Shown: positions 14,301 to 26,396, counted from the first letter of the stretch. The stretch: DNA of 64,000 nt from Branchiostoma floridae (GCF_000003815.2 NC_049980.1:25502272-25566271), one strand, 5' to 3'. Numbers and translations: made by a program. Notes: generated by a model not told the origin, from the letters alone.

Positions 14301-17300
14301 GCCCGTCCCATGCCGTCCGCCGCCGTAACCGTCCAAAGCGTCCCAATAATTTAAGACGCCTTGGACGGTTGTCGCAAACGGCGTTTCGCCGTCTGAGACG
14401 CTTGAATTTTCACAGAGGTTGGCTCCTTAGCAATAATACAAAGTTGGCTACTTTGCAATATGATAATCGTATGAAAGGACAAGAGTCAGCAAATTACATT
14501 ATATCCTTATCGCATTTCACATCAATTCTGTCCTACAAAAATGCAGTCATCATTAGCATAAGCTTTTAAACTGTCTGGCATTATCCAGTCAACACAACAT
14601 GGCAAACATCTCATACAAAATGTTGACATATGGTCTGGGGGAACATGTTTGACCTTATGATTTAGCTTAAATACCAATAGAGACAGGGAAGGCTTAAATG
14701 GAATATCCACTGTGATCACTGTGATTCAACAGAAAAAACACAGCCTATTCATCAAGATATGAGTGGAAATGACTTTGCAAAATCACAGTTGGAGGAAAGC
14801 CCTACAACAAACTGTTCAGCACTGATAACACAGATGTACTCTTCATGGGGCTCCTGTTATCTTGTGTTTTTTGTGTCCTTTTCTTTTCCTCAAATCCTGT
14901 TTGCTACACAGAACAATGTAATCTGTGTAATTGAAACACAAACAGATTACCTAATTTCACCTTACTCACTGACATAGGAAGAGATCAAGGATACCACATT
15001 GCTGTGAGAGAACGAGGTAACATAGAACAATCTTAACTCAAACGTATCCAAAGAACTTCTTCAATGATCAGTGCAAGTGGATTTGTTATCACAGCACAAG
15101 AGAGTTTTTTCTTTGACAGCAAGTTTGGAATTTCTTCAGCTATTCATACCTCTGTGAAATATTTATAGATTTTGTGAATTCCTTGTTTTATTCATTAATT
15201 GTGAATTTTTTGCAAATTCTCTTTCCTCCATTTTCATGCCTTACTATGGGACTTCGGATCCAGACCTAGCCTGCTGCACCATCCTCTCTTCAAATCCTGC
15301 AAGTTTCCAGTCGTACCATTTTTCCGACACATATCCTGCCAATCCGCAATATTAAGATAACAGACATACTAGGACAGACGAACAGGGACCGAGAACAATA
15401 CCTCCTTTTCACAGGGATAACAAGGCCGTCAGCAACAACACCAACAAGAGACATTGTGCCTAACAAGGTGTGACCCAAATTCCCTACACAGCAATTTGCT
15501 TGATAGGAACCATTTAACCCATGACCTGTCAGCCACACTCAGGTGTGAGCCCCACCAGACGGCATATCACCTTAACTCAGGTGACTCTTCTTCTGTTCAG
15601 TAACAAAGGAGGCATACATTATTCACCACCACAGCAGGTGTACTGTTGAGTAGGGAATACTAGCTGAGGCTTTTGTATGTCAAGGTTATAATCTCATAAG
15701 TGCCTTCAGGAAAATATCTCCTTGCATCAATACTAATCCCAGTTGACATTACAATGTTTGTTGCAGCATTTTGATTTGAATTCCAAGGATTACATATTAA
15801 AAAAATGTTTTCTTCATACAGATTGACGATTAGTTGCCTTGAGTGTAACATACAGCATTGTAACTTGGTAGAAATCAATGGAACATGATAGGACTGTAGA
15901 TTCATTTGAACAATTCTTGTCTCCTTTAATTTGTTACTTCAGAAAGAGTTCATTTGTATGATTACTGATAATCTAAACTGTGGATGACGACAAGCTCTGA
16001 AGGTTGGCACTGTGTTCCAACACTGTCTATAGGTATCCCCTGGGCAATGATCAAACAACATGTTACCTAGCAACATATCCCTATTATTCTATACCAGCAT
16101 TGTCTGGGAAATCGATACAGACTGTCTGACAGAGAAACAAGCTTATTTATGATTCATTGTTACTAAACGTTAGGCTCAGACATCAAAACTCATTTGGTTC
16201 GGGTAGATATTGAAAATAGAATTCAGCAGACATCATTATATCTTGTCGTGAGTGTGAGTTACAGATTGTTATTTGAAGTAAGTGACTGCTCTTAAATGAC
16301 TTCGTCTTTGGGAGCTATAATAAACATGAAGAATTAGACTTTCCCAAACGGGAAATTGGATAGGACCCCACGCAGAGAGAGACTTCCTGAGATGACAAGG
16401 TGGAAATAACACATCAATCCCTCCTGACAAAGGAGGCAACTTTTGACAAGATTAAGGAGAGAGGACGACAGACGTAGTAGATTTTCCATACCAACCTCCC
16501 TTCTTTCTATTTTGTCTTGGTCACTGCGGCTGTTTGCAGTGGCCCTTTCATTCTATTCAAATTTCCGATTTCAACTTTCCTATTTTACCTAATCAGCATT
16601 CATTCTACATTATCACTGTAAGGCCAGTTGTGGACAAGATAATTTGCAGGTAAGATTGGTCAGTGAAATGTTAGGAGCCCCATATTGTTAGTAGGAACCT
16701 CCACAACCTTGATCAAGATGATCACATACACTGAACATTTTGGCATGAAATTTTCTGGTATAGAAAATATGATGGTACAGTACTAGGGAAGAGTGCCAAT
16801 GTTGCAAAACAGGCTGACAACACTTAAAAAGAGCTGAGTCCTTATTGCGTCTGTTTGGCTTACCTTCCTTCATGCCACATTTAGCATTGGTGTCCCGTCG
16901 GTTCCTCCAGCAGTAGCCTTTTCTCCTGCCAGGTGGCCAGTGGACAGGTGCCAGCTGCTCCAGGAAGGCCTCCATGCTGACTACTCTGTGGTATGACTGT
17001 AACGGCTCTACCTTGAACCACTCCGAGAATGGCACATTCCTCTGCAGGAAATATTATAGGCAAAAAAACAGTTACTGATTAGAAAATCGTATAATGTTAC
17101 CTTATAAGCCATTCACCTTCATTTGGGACTTTAATACAGAAAATAGAAGCAACAGCAGCAGAAATGATAAAGAAGTTTGCACCCTACATGCATAAGTCAA
17201 TCCATGAGTTTAACACTGGTATATTCCCGATATCAATGTCATTTTGTGGTCAATATGGCTTTAAAAATGTCTCAGGATGTCTCAAGATGTATTTTGTTAA

Positions 17301-20300
17301 GTATTGTTTTGTTCGCAGAAAGAACAACACATAGAATGTGAGCACACCTCAGTAACCCTGCCATCCCTTGCTCACCATAACCAATCTGTGGTCTCACCTG
17401 TCTTTCATAAGTCAGCTTCTAAGTTTGAATAAAAATCCCTTACAGGTATGACCCTGGTAAATGTGTGACTGAACACCTGAGGCAGTGCCATTGCATCAAC
17501 AAGGAAACCCGGTCCCAGTATGAATCACGCTGGAAATTCAGGAAAAACAAATTTTGTAAATTCTGTGTAGACATTTGCACTTAAGGTTAATAATATTCAA
17601 AATGTGATGTATATACAGCATTAATACATTCCAATCTCTTGATATGATTGCTCATACCCAACTTTGTTGCAACTAACATGAGATGTGAGCCGAGTGGTTG
17701 GGAAACCATTTTCCAAATTTAGCAGACACGATTTCAGCTTAAGATGCAGTCCACAACTGATTAGCAAGTAGCAAAAGACTGAAGTTGTGGAAGCCCATTA
17801 AATGGAAGAAGGGTTTTGCTTCCTAATTGGTTTTGTTATCTCTCTCCGCTTCACTCCTCTCCCTTACGTGGTCAGGATCAATAATTCTACAGTGAAATAA
17901 ATGACCCATCCTATTGCCCTACAATTGATTTGAAGTAAGTTCAGAGGCGCCAAAAATGACTTTTAATGTAAAGGGCATACTTTGTGCCAGCTGATACGTG
18001 CAGCGATTCCAACATGTATCACAGCAATGCTTCTTTCATTAGACATCTGTACGGCTACTAAGAGAACCACTATCTGCAGCACCAAGGACAGGACCAATCC
18101 ATTTAAAGGACAAAGTATTTTGCCATGCATCTTTAAATTTGCCATAAAAAAGGGAGAATTTTCAATAAATCAACGGGTTTGAATTTTTCTGTTAGGAAAC
18201 AAGGGGAAATAGGTGCTACTCACAATAGCTTTCATCTGCTATGAGACCCGCCCATCTACTGTGTAAAAGTTTGTGCTGTAGCTGAACTTTTGCTTGATGA
18301 TGGAAATTTAAAACTGTTGCACAAAGAATAGTTATGAATAAGGCACAGCCTTTAGTTCAAACTTTACACTATGACTACCAATGAAGCATTTCTACAAGTA
18401 ACCCCCACAGCTACATGTACCAGGTCAGTGCAGTTTCCTATACAACACCGTCCATAGGGATGAAAAATATAGAAATGCAGCCTTACATCAGTCCTCCATG
18501 GAGGTAGGGCCAGTGTTCTGTTGACTGCCTTTGCGAATGCCAGGCCCCCCAGGAAATGCTCGGCTTGGTTTCCAAACCTCCCTGCAATGTTAATGAAGAC
18601 ATGGTAAGAGAAATGGCAGCCTTGACGTAGGAAGTCACTAATTTACTCCCTACATGAAGGGAGCGTGAAATTACCCATTTAAAAGTAATCAGGGCACTGT
18701 CAGCCTGACATTTTTAATAGAATTTTATGGAGTTGGCCAAAAGGGAAGGTGGAAGGTCTCAGCCTCATGGAATAATCTTGCCACTTTATATAATATTGGT
18801 CATGGCAACAGGAGGCAGGATGTTAACTAAAGCATAACAAAGTGCTGGAAGTTAAATATGTTCCAAACTTTTTTCTGTACGTACCTTTATCTGAAGTGAA
18901 TCTATAAAAAGGCTATAGTTTTTCCAATTTTAAAATCTCCCTTTAAGAATCATTCATTGATCCTATCCTCATTCTTTAACATATTTGTCTCTCAGAGTCA
19001 TAACAATATTCGGTAACAATTCTAAGTAATGGGGTAAGGTGAAAAAATTAAATACAATTCCTCATCATATTTAATGCCACACATATCAAATATCACTGTA
19101 AAACTCATTGGAAAAAAAGTGATTTCATAAAAGCTAAAAGATCAGATTCTTGTCCCAAATTCTTGGTAATTTGCAGAATTTCACAATTTTGCTTTTGTAC
19201 ATGTAATACTGCTACCCAAATCCCAGGCTACTGTGGTCCTGCAGGGCAGCGAGTGATTACCACACCACGTAGGTGCAAAACTATGCCTAACCACAGCTGC
19301 AACATTTTACTGAACCTCAGACAAACCAGAGGGATCAAGGCTGAATGCATGCATGGCTTGGTTATCCATTCCTATAAACAGCTGAGGGCTATTTGTCATT
19401 CCAAGTTCCTTCTGTACTGACGGATAACTCCAGCAAGACCTGCTCAGCATGCAGATCTCTTCGGGAGGATGAAAATGTCACTTTCTGTGCAGAGTAGAGA
19501 TAAAACCCCCAAGCTCCTTTCCTTTGCTCCCTGTAATAGGTCCATTTAGAGTACACTGTACCTGATGATAAGCCCTACTGGTCTTTTGGATGGAAAATTC
19601 AGGACGGTTCCATGAATAGAAATGAAAGGCAGTTAGAATAACTTCATGAATAAAGTCAACAGTTACACTCATTATGATGCAAATCCGTTTAAGACGTGCA
19701 ACAAATGAATCATTTTGGAAAAAGGGCTAAACGGTTTAAGTACTGGAACCAGATTCAAAATGCACCTGTTCATAAAACTACAATTTTTATTATACCACAG
19801 AATCCAATATTTGATATAGATATACCTTTCTACAGTTAGAATATATGTGCAGACATTCTCTCATACAAAAATAGATTACCTTAATAGTAATGTTTAACAA
19901 CTATCCTCTAAAAAACAAGTAACTTTGTAATGAAATATGAAAATTTGTAGAAAAATGTTGATTTTTCTCATTCTATCAAATTTATCTATGGTCCCTTCAG
20001 ACAACTTAGTACTTAAATTTCCAAGGGAGGCTTACAAAACCATAACAAATGATTTAATCAGAAAAATAATTTCTGACATAGGAGTGAATGAATGACAAGT
20101 TCACAATAATATAGCATAAAATGGTAAACATCCATTCTGGATCAATAAATCATACAAAAACTCAAAAGAATGACAACTCAAGGTTCTTATGATAAACATA
20201 CACATACACCTTTGTTTGAAAATTTACCTCAGCTGAGAGTACAAAATACATTCTCAATGTTTGAAGTTTTTCACACCCACACTTGATCATTGCCATGGTA

Positions 20301-22788
20301 CTGACAAATTAGTTTCCACATGCACGCTTCTTTAGGAAAAATAGATTTAACATAATTTCAGCACAGATTCACATAAGTATAAGTAAATACTACATATTCC
20401 TTACCAGCTTCAATAATCTTCTATTTTCATTAATCAAAAATGTGTCTGTGACATCATTCTTACACTGAACTTATACACACTGGCTAAGCAATCTTCAGGG
20501 TGAAGAGCCATGTTATGTGTTTGTTATGTTAGCAAGGGCAACAGGAATAAACATCCAAGGATTTTCCAGAAACATTCCACACTATGTCAGTATGTCAGTA
20601 TGTGGTCACTTAGCAGCATTTGTTGGTTGTCATGAGATTTGCACACCTAAACAGACTCAAAGGGAAACTGGATCAACTAGAGTTCGGCGACCTCATACCT
20701 CCATGAAAATTTAGAGCTTTTGTAAATTTCATGCAATTGACTAAGACATTAACATAATTTATGCATGGTGTTGTTCATCATTGACAAACGTACACATGTC
20801 ACAATTATAAAATTCCCATTATTAATCATAAAGCGGTTTTGCAATTTTTACATAAATTATGCAAATAAGTTCCTCATTATCATATTTGGTATCTGCTTAT
20901 ATTCCACCTATCATATTAACATGTGTTACATTTATTGAAGTCCAGTTATTGAAAACAATGGAATTATACAATTTCCTCATTAATCATGCAAATTAACTCC
21001 TCATTTGCATAACATGCATGTCATTATGAACATCTTTGCCTAAGCTACCTGCATACCTAAAATGTAGGCGATCCGTCAATCCTTTCTGCAGTTATCCTCT
21101 TTGGAATGTCTTGACAAAAACGCCCCTGCAGTTCCACAATTAAATGTTAGGGGACTGAAACTTGCCTCATTTTGTCATCACACTAAAAGCTATCTACCAC
21201 TTAAATGTCACGACCATATCACGTACCGGACAAGAGATACATTGAAAAAACTGCTATGATAGAATATTCTCATTAATTATGCAAATGTACTCCTATTTTG
21301 CATAATTAGTATTTTATCTTGTACAACATTGTCTAAGGTACCTACATACCAAAAATCATGAAAATCCATTGTTCCCTTCTTGAGTTATCCTCGTCAAAAG
21401 TTTTTGACAAAAATACCCCTGCTATCCCAAAACTTGACGCTAGGGGGCCCAAACTTATGTCATTTCTTCCTGAGCACAAGAGCTATCTAATACTTAAAAA
21501 TAGCATGTTCAGAACACAGACATAGCAAAACCGGAAGTTGCGCTGCAGTACCAAGGTCATACACCAGGGGGCCCAAAATTGACCTTGACCTTCGTCTTCC
21601 CAACCCCTACCCACATACCAAATATCATCGTAGTCCATCAAGAGGTTCTCAAGTTATGCTGACCACAAATATGCGGACACACAGACACACACACACACAC
21701 AGACACACACACAGACACACAGACAGACACACTCAAAACTATACCTCCATTTTTTCATGGAGGTAAAAATGGTTCAAAAAGACCTCCGGGTGATACCCAG
21801 CTGTAGTGTGTTTGGAATGTAAGTTGACAACTGTAAGATTCACATGTTACTTAACTTCCAATCAAAGAGAACAAAAACACAAACTGATAGATATTGTTAC
21901 ACACCATCATCAAACTTTCATGATGAAGAATACACCTGTCTCATAGGTGAATTGAATAAGAAACACGTTTTTCTTCACATGTTCATGCACTAACAATGGC
22001 ATGACTTGAATTCCCAAGTGTATTATAGAGACCCATTGAGGTCCGGCGTGGAGTGGCGTGGCTTAACAGCTCACAGTGTAATTTGGCTTTGTTCTGAAAC
22101 AATGATATCTATTCATCATTAATCATTAATATACAAGAGGTAATTGATTGGCATTTAGCATCTAATGGTGGGTCACGCAAATGAGTCCATAACAATCACA
22201 GGCAATCGTGCGGGTTGCATGATGAAGTCTTGAAGTGGGCGTGAGCTAGTCTGAGTAACGAACGTAAATTTTTAACGGTTGGTCTGCTAAAATGTTACCA
22301 CTGAAATTACCCGCAATTGCGCTTAATGAGACAGGTATGTTTTCCGTATCAATTTCACCCAAATAAAATAGTTCTGTCCAGTCCCCTTTTGATAAGCTGC
22401 GGTTTGATTTCGGACACCTGCCACGGCTCATTTACTGCAAGGTTACTGTGCCATATGTCTTGTGTAAACCCACTTAATCTTATCGTCTCAAGTTACAGGC
22501 TGTTTCGCAAGAAGTCTATAAAGAGCGGTCGGAAAGTTTCTGACAAGGACTCAACAAGTAATCACTGCACTCACCCATACACGGACAGAATAAAACATAT
22601 CCGTTCGGATCCCATTCCAATCTAGGCTTCGCCACTCCCACTTTCAGCGCTCCTTCCACCCCGAAAACTTCTGCACCGTTATCCAAAACAACCCCCGGGA
22701 CTTCCGGGTTCGCCTCCGCGGCCTCCAACTCGCTCTCTCCCGATAGCTCTCCCGCGAAGAGCAGCGCCGCCACGAACCAAAGATACAT
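5342..22788 (-). CDS. POFUT1: GDP-fucose protein O-fucosyltransferase 1
   Basis: This ER enzyme adds O-fucose to EGF repeats of Notch and similar proteins. Seven minus-strand exons join in frame with GT/AG borders: 22575-22788, 18487-18581, 16864-17041, 12079-12178, 10207-10402, 8514-8744 and 5342-5503. The sum is 1,176 nt, or 391 aa plus stop; human POFUT1 is 388 aa. Residues 1-17 are a signal peptide ([13 protein letters not shown]). GDP-fucose site motifs are present: CPCMGRFGNQ (GRFGN at 72-76), [21 protein letters not shown] (R256, equivalent of human R240), MASPQC, FVATD, and [16 protein letters not shown] near the end. The start ATG (22786-22788) opens the signal peptide. Odd point: the protein ends SSFWGVD and has no RDEF/HEEL-type ER-retention tail. 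Large introns hold many repeats. Confidence 0.97.
5504..8513 (-). other. POFUT1 intron 6
   Basis: Apart from the 41-bp minisatellite near its upstream end (7980-8475, with degenerate units back to about 7690), this 3-kb intron shows no gene or clear element. Confidence 0.6.
7980..8475. repeat. 41-bp minisatellite with a 205-bp higher-order period
   Basis: About twelve units of 41 bp contain the core CCTTGGTGCTGAACAGCATT followed by CACACTATGAAACAG. The variant block starting CACTATGAAGCAGGG occurs at 8101 and again at 8306, exactly 205 bp (five units) apart, so a five-unit block has been duplicated. Degenerate units reach back to about 7690. It lies in POFUT1 intron 6. Confidence 0.93.
8745..12078 (-). 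other. POFUT1 introns 5 and 4 with exon 5 between
   Basis: Intron 5 (8745-10206) and intron 4 (10403-12078) flank exon 5. I see no gene, RNA or strong repeat in either; the open frames here are short and lack family features. Confidence 0.5.
12268..14418. mobile_element. CpG-rich 2.15-kb element with terminal inverted repeats
   Basis: The ends match as inverted repeats over 22 bp, starting CCTCTGTGAAAATTCAAGCG at 12268 and its reverse complement ending at 14418. Both subterminal zones (12280-12480 and 13735-14410) are dense in CGTCC/GGACG motifs, unlike the AT-rich flanks. A 54-bp direct duplication begins at 14011 and 14065. No clear target-site duplication longer than TT is seen, so the superfamily is not assigned. 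It sits in POFUT1 intron 3. Confidence 0.78.
12734..12964 (+). other. Exon-like open frame inside the TIR element
   Basis: An ATG-initiated frame encodes about 76 residues and runs into a good donor (GCCG|GTAAGTG near 12961-12968). It includes [21 protein letters not shown] do not recognise a domain. It could be the first exon of a captured host gene or part of a decayed transposase; chance is also possible. Confidence 0.3.
14419..16863 (-). other. Rest of POFUT1 intron 3
   Basis: Noncoding intron sequence between the TIR element and exon 3. I see no further gene or clear repeat. Confidence 0.5.
17042..18486 (-). other. POFUT1 intron 2
   Basis: Noncoding intron sequence between exons 3 and 2. 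Nothing recognisable beyond the splice sites. Confidence 0.5.
18582..20696 (-). other. POFUT1 intron 1, part next to exon 2
   Basis: Plain AT-rich intron sequence; no gene or strong repeat seen before the element at 20697. Confidence 0.5.
20697..21766. mobile_element. Interspersed repeat with TACCTCCATGAAAA ends
   Basis: The left end reads TACCTCCATGAAAA (20697-20710), and the right end is its reverse complement next to a hairpin of the same motif (about 21742-21766). Inside, two diverged direct copies about 294 bp apart start with CTCATTAAT near 20976 and 21270 and share phrases such as CCTACATACC and GTTATCCTC. A CA/GACA simple repeat lies close to the right end. Noncoding. Confidence 0.7.
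21667..21732. repeat. ACAC/GACA microsatellite
   Basis: About 65 bp of CA repeats interspersed with GACA lie near the right end of the interspersed repeat at 20697-21766. Confidence 0.95.
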
Positions 22789-23060
22789 GGCTGATTACCC
22801 GGCGGAGATTGATCTAACGGGCGCTGTGTGCAGGTTCTCGGCGGCAGGCTGTGGACGTGTCCAGAGTGCCAAATCGCCGCATGTTGATGGATTTTGAAGC
22901 TTCCCTCCCAAAGTTTTGGACACGACAGGTTCTTCGTCCCAGCATGCCCCGCGAACAGTGACGTCATCATGCGCACTACACCTGCGCAGTAGAGTAGCAG
23001 AGGACGACTTGAGAAGACAGAAAGTCGGAAACATCGTCCAAAATTCACCAAAAGTACTGA
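22789..23060. promoter_or_regulatory. Probable bidirectional promoter, POFUT1 / VCPIP1
   Basis: Sequence from about 22640 to 23000 is locally GC- and CpG-rich. POFUT1 starts leftward at 22788. To the right, AGTACTGAG|GTATGG at about 23060 is a good splice donor that could end a VCPIP1 5'UTR exon joined to the acceptor at 26295. The CpG content and head-to-head order are seen; the promoter role and the UTR exon are inferred. Confidence 0.42.
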
Positions 23061-23237
23061 GGTATGGGCTACTGACACGTCTCAAAGACTCTAGCATTCT
23101 TAAGGGAGATCTTAAGACCATCTACAGTAAATTTTATGACCATTCTTTGCTGTGATCAATAAGTTGACTGCTGTTGTTTTCAAGGTAATTTGATGTGTCG
23201 CAGCAGACGGCTTTTCATCTGCTGTGTCGAAGACTTA

Positions 23238-24811
23238 GGGACCGTACGATATTTATTGGGGGGGGAGGGCTGGTGCATTGGAAGTCTGATCAAAAAAAAT
23301 TTTGATGGCCCTCCCCCCATCTCAAAAAAATTTAACGTGACCCTCCCCCTCCACCTCAAAAAAATCAACATGGCCCTCCCCCCCGACAGGCAAAATCAAA
23401 CGGGTAGAAAAACAACCGATGAAATAATCTTAATCGACGTCAGGGCACAAGAGCGCCAGTGTTCTTGCCACACCTGGATTTTTTCACAGCGTCGGGGCAG
23501 GGGTCCGGGGGCATGCTCCCCCGGGAAAATTTGGATTTTCAAACCCTCTAAAACAGAATTTCCTGCAATTTGAGAGGAAAATTATGCCCTCGAGATTGGA
23601 TGCCGGTTGCCTTTTTTACTCCCGTTTTTCAGTAATCGACGTCCGCCCTCCCCCAAAAATATGTTATAACTATAAGCTCGGGGAATCAGCAGTCCGTGAT
23701 CTGGCCCGGGTATTATTTGTCCAGTCATGTCTATATGAAAATTTTGGGTTTTTGATGCTTCCAAACAGGGCTCTAGCCAGTGAGTTCGTCAGCCCATGGA
23801 AAAATCCTGCCAATTTTTTTCCGGCATTGAATAAAAAATGCCTACCTCGTGCGATCGATGTTGCGCCCTCCCGCATCAAATGCTAGTAGTTTTTCCAGAG
23901 GATAGAATAAACGGCGCCATCACACCTTGTGTTTTTTTCTACTTTCTTTTTTCTATTTTGCCCGATGATTTTACTCAAATTTATCATTTATCGAATCGGT
24001 CGGGTTTTACAAGGCCGCGCCGTCATTTTCCAGGAGCGTGCGTTTGTTTCGTGCGACCTCAGGTAACCCCGTTTTCGGCGTGAAATCTTTGGCTCACCGC
24101 TGGATTTCTTTTGACATAGAGTAGAGTAGACCAAGAACGTTAAACATTATACGAAGGAGGGTGATCTGCTGCGTCTTTGGCAGTGATCAGTGCCGGTTTA
24201 GCCTCGAAGGAGTAGCCCGAAAAGACGTCCCAACGTGCGTGCGATCGACAGTCCGTCTGGGGAGGGGGGCGTGCCGCGCCATGTGCTGTCGATCGACGCT
24301 TGACAACAATATGTCAATATTGCGGCCCCCTTTCTGCCGCAAATTTTGTCCTTTTGAAACAAAAGAAATGTTGTAAATAAAAAATAAAGTGTATAGTTTT
24401 GGATTCTTCACATATTAACCGCGCACCGCTTTTGTAACTTAAATATTTGGGGAAACTCAGCCGAGCCGAGTGCGTCTTTCCAGAAAAAATAAGTCCGTAG
24501 ACGGAATGATGTATGCCTGGCGGGAACGCTGGTCCAGGGCAGCGCCACTTTGGGGGACCTAGGGGGGCGAAGCCCCCCGGAAGCTCTTGCATTTTAGGCT
24601 ATTCAGAAGGCTTATTTTATCAGTTTTAGGGCCATGTCAAGATATCAAAACAAAAAATAGTATAAACAATTCTTTCAAAAAAATTAACATGGCCCTCCCC
24701 CCTATCGCAAAAAAAATTAACATGGCCCTCCCCCCACCTCAAAAAAAATTAACATGGCCCTCCCCCCCTAATGCACCAGCCCTCCCCCCCTGATAAATAT
24801 CGTACAGTCCC
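23238..24811. mobile_element. PIF/Harbinger-like non-autonomous element
   Basis: Terminal inverted repeats of about 43 bp start GGGACCGTACGATATTTATT on the left and, on the complementary strand, GGGACTGTACGATATTTATC on the right. TTA flanks both sides (23235-23237 and 24812-24814), matching the 3-bp TWA target duplication of PIF/Harbinger elements. Runs of ATGGCCCTCCCCC alternating with A-tracts repeat near both ends. At about 23766 it contains a piece of the CAGGGCTCTAGCCAG hAT family seen at 57267. No transposase frame is seen. Confidence 0.75.
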
Positions 24812-25027
24812 TTAGTACTTCGATGTTTTTGGAAAATGGCCATATTGAAAGTTGTTTACTTTAATACGACTTGGCTACGAAGATGCTTGTCATCGTTAAG
24901 AAGAGACGGTCAAATTGCATCAATCTCTGCAGATGTGCTGAATCTAGAGAGTTGATCCAAACATCAGACATTTTCTGGGGGGGGGGGGGTGTGTTCTCTC
25001 CCTTTCAGTTTCACTGAATTTGTGCAA

Positions 25028-26015
25028 GAGCGAGGCTATTGACACACCCAGTGTGTCAATAGCCTAACAGGCTATTGACACACTGAGTGTGTCGATAGCC
25101 TGTTTAGGCTATTGGCACACTCAGTGTGGCGATAGCCTGTTTAGGCTATTGACACACCCAGTGATAGAAACCACTAAAATGAGGAAATCTTACGATTATA
25201 TTTGACAATCAACACTCTGAAAAATACAAATGGCATCCTGTGTCCATTATCAACCCAAAATACGATCTTTTTCACGTGTTTACGGCACAATTTTAAACAT
25301 CGGAATCTGCTATCATATAGGGTGCTAGTTTTACTGTCACCGCATGTGATCATGGCAGCCATGTTGGATCGGTTAGGAACACGTTTTTAGCTGTGTTTAC
25401 TGACGAATTCCTGCCATATTGGAGAATTTTCGGCCTCAAAACTTATATCACTAAGGAAGCGAAGTTATAGTTGTTGTTTTACCTCCATTATTTTTAATGT
25501 GAAAGAAATATTCTTCCGAGTCGCTGCCGATAGCGCCGGAACCACACGGCCGAAAATTATGACATGTTTTGTGGTCAGTGTTATTTTTGGTTTATATTGT
25601 TAACAGAAACTTTAAAAGTTGTTTATATATAAAATATTCTTATATCAAATGGATGTTTAAAAAGGGACAAGAAACATTGAAAAAATTAAAAAAACTCGGG
25701 CGCGGACTCGAACCGGGTTGGAGCTGGTATCATGAATTCTCGGGTCAACGCTCTATCCACTAGGCTACGTCAAACATACACGATGAAGGCTGTATTATTA
25801 GGTATCCAAATGTAGGGCATAACTTGACTACGTCCGTTCATTCCAAGATTCAAAGATTCCAATGTCTAATCTTCCGAACAATGTCTAATGAACTATTGCT
25901 TGTGTAAAATATTGCCGGAAAGGCATGTTACAAGCTCTGATTGGCTGACTGGCATCTCGGTGTGTCAATAGCCTGTTTGGCTATTGGCACACTGAGTGTG
26001 TCAATAGCCACAGCG
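25028..26015. mobile_element. Foldback element with palindromic ends and 9-bp target duplication
   Basis: The nonamer TTTGTGCAA occurs at 25019-25027 and 26016-26024, immediately outside the element. The left end has tandem palindromes built on GGCTATTGACACAC and its complement (25032-25160), and the right end has two more (about 25955-26010). A 9-bp duplication with inverted ends fits Mutator-like (MULE) elements. No transposase frame is present, so it is non-autonomous. Confidence 0.72.
25693..25775 (-). pseudogene. tRNA-like sequence (tRNA pseudogene or SINE head)
   Basis: Read on the minus strand, TAGCCTAGTGGATAGAG (25751-25767) matches a Pol III A box and GGTTCGAGTCC (25704-25714) a B box, about 36 nt apart, as in a tRNA. 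A seven-T run follows directly, matching a Pol III terminator. The T arm pairs four of five positions, but the acceptor stem does not pair and the anticodon stem is poor. It is therefore a tRNA relic or tRNA-derived element, not a working tRNA. Confidence 0.5.
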
Positions 26016-26295
26016 TTTGTGCAATGCTAGCGTTAGTACCTAAGCACAGAACGAAACCGAAATGTTTGAGATCTATAGAGATCCAAGAAGGTTGGAAACA
26101 GACTATTTTGGGGGTCACCTGGGACATCCTGATAAAACTAAAGCATAAGGTCTGTGTATTACTATAGCCATATGATATTCCTCTGAAGTTCTGTCATCAG
26201 TGAGATGTTGCACCGAGTATGATAATACATTCATGACAATTAGATATACCTGTAGGTGACAACTAACCAACAAGCATGTTTTCTTCTTTTTACAG

Positions 26296-26396
26296 GTTTT
26301 GTGGACATGTGAGCGCGTCCCTCGGTGTGCGTTCAAACAGAAGAGATTATTCTTCACCATATAGAAACAACCAGCCTGTAACCAGACACCGTAAAC
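26296..26396 (+). other. VCPIP1 5'UTR part of the coding exon
   Basis: A clear acceptor (CTTTTTACAG, ending 26295) opens the exon 101 bases before the ATG, so at least one noncoding exon lies upstream. A candidate donor is near 23060. Confidence 0.6.

Noticed and set aside
13853-14569. 238-codon plus-strand open frame in the TIR element
   Set aside because: It runs through the repetitive CGTCC-rich end and out past the inverted repeat; the Arg-rich product reflects base composition.
21660-21740. Possible CRISPR-like or satellite array
   Set aside because: It is a plain CA/GACA microsatellite at the edge of an interspersed repeat.
22644-23121. 144- and 108-codon minus-strand frames upstream of POFUT1
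   Set aside because: They overlap the CpG-rich promoter and run in other frames over exon 1; no family features.
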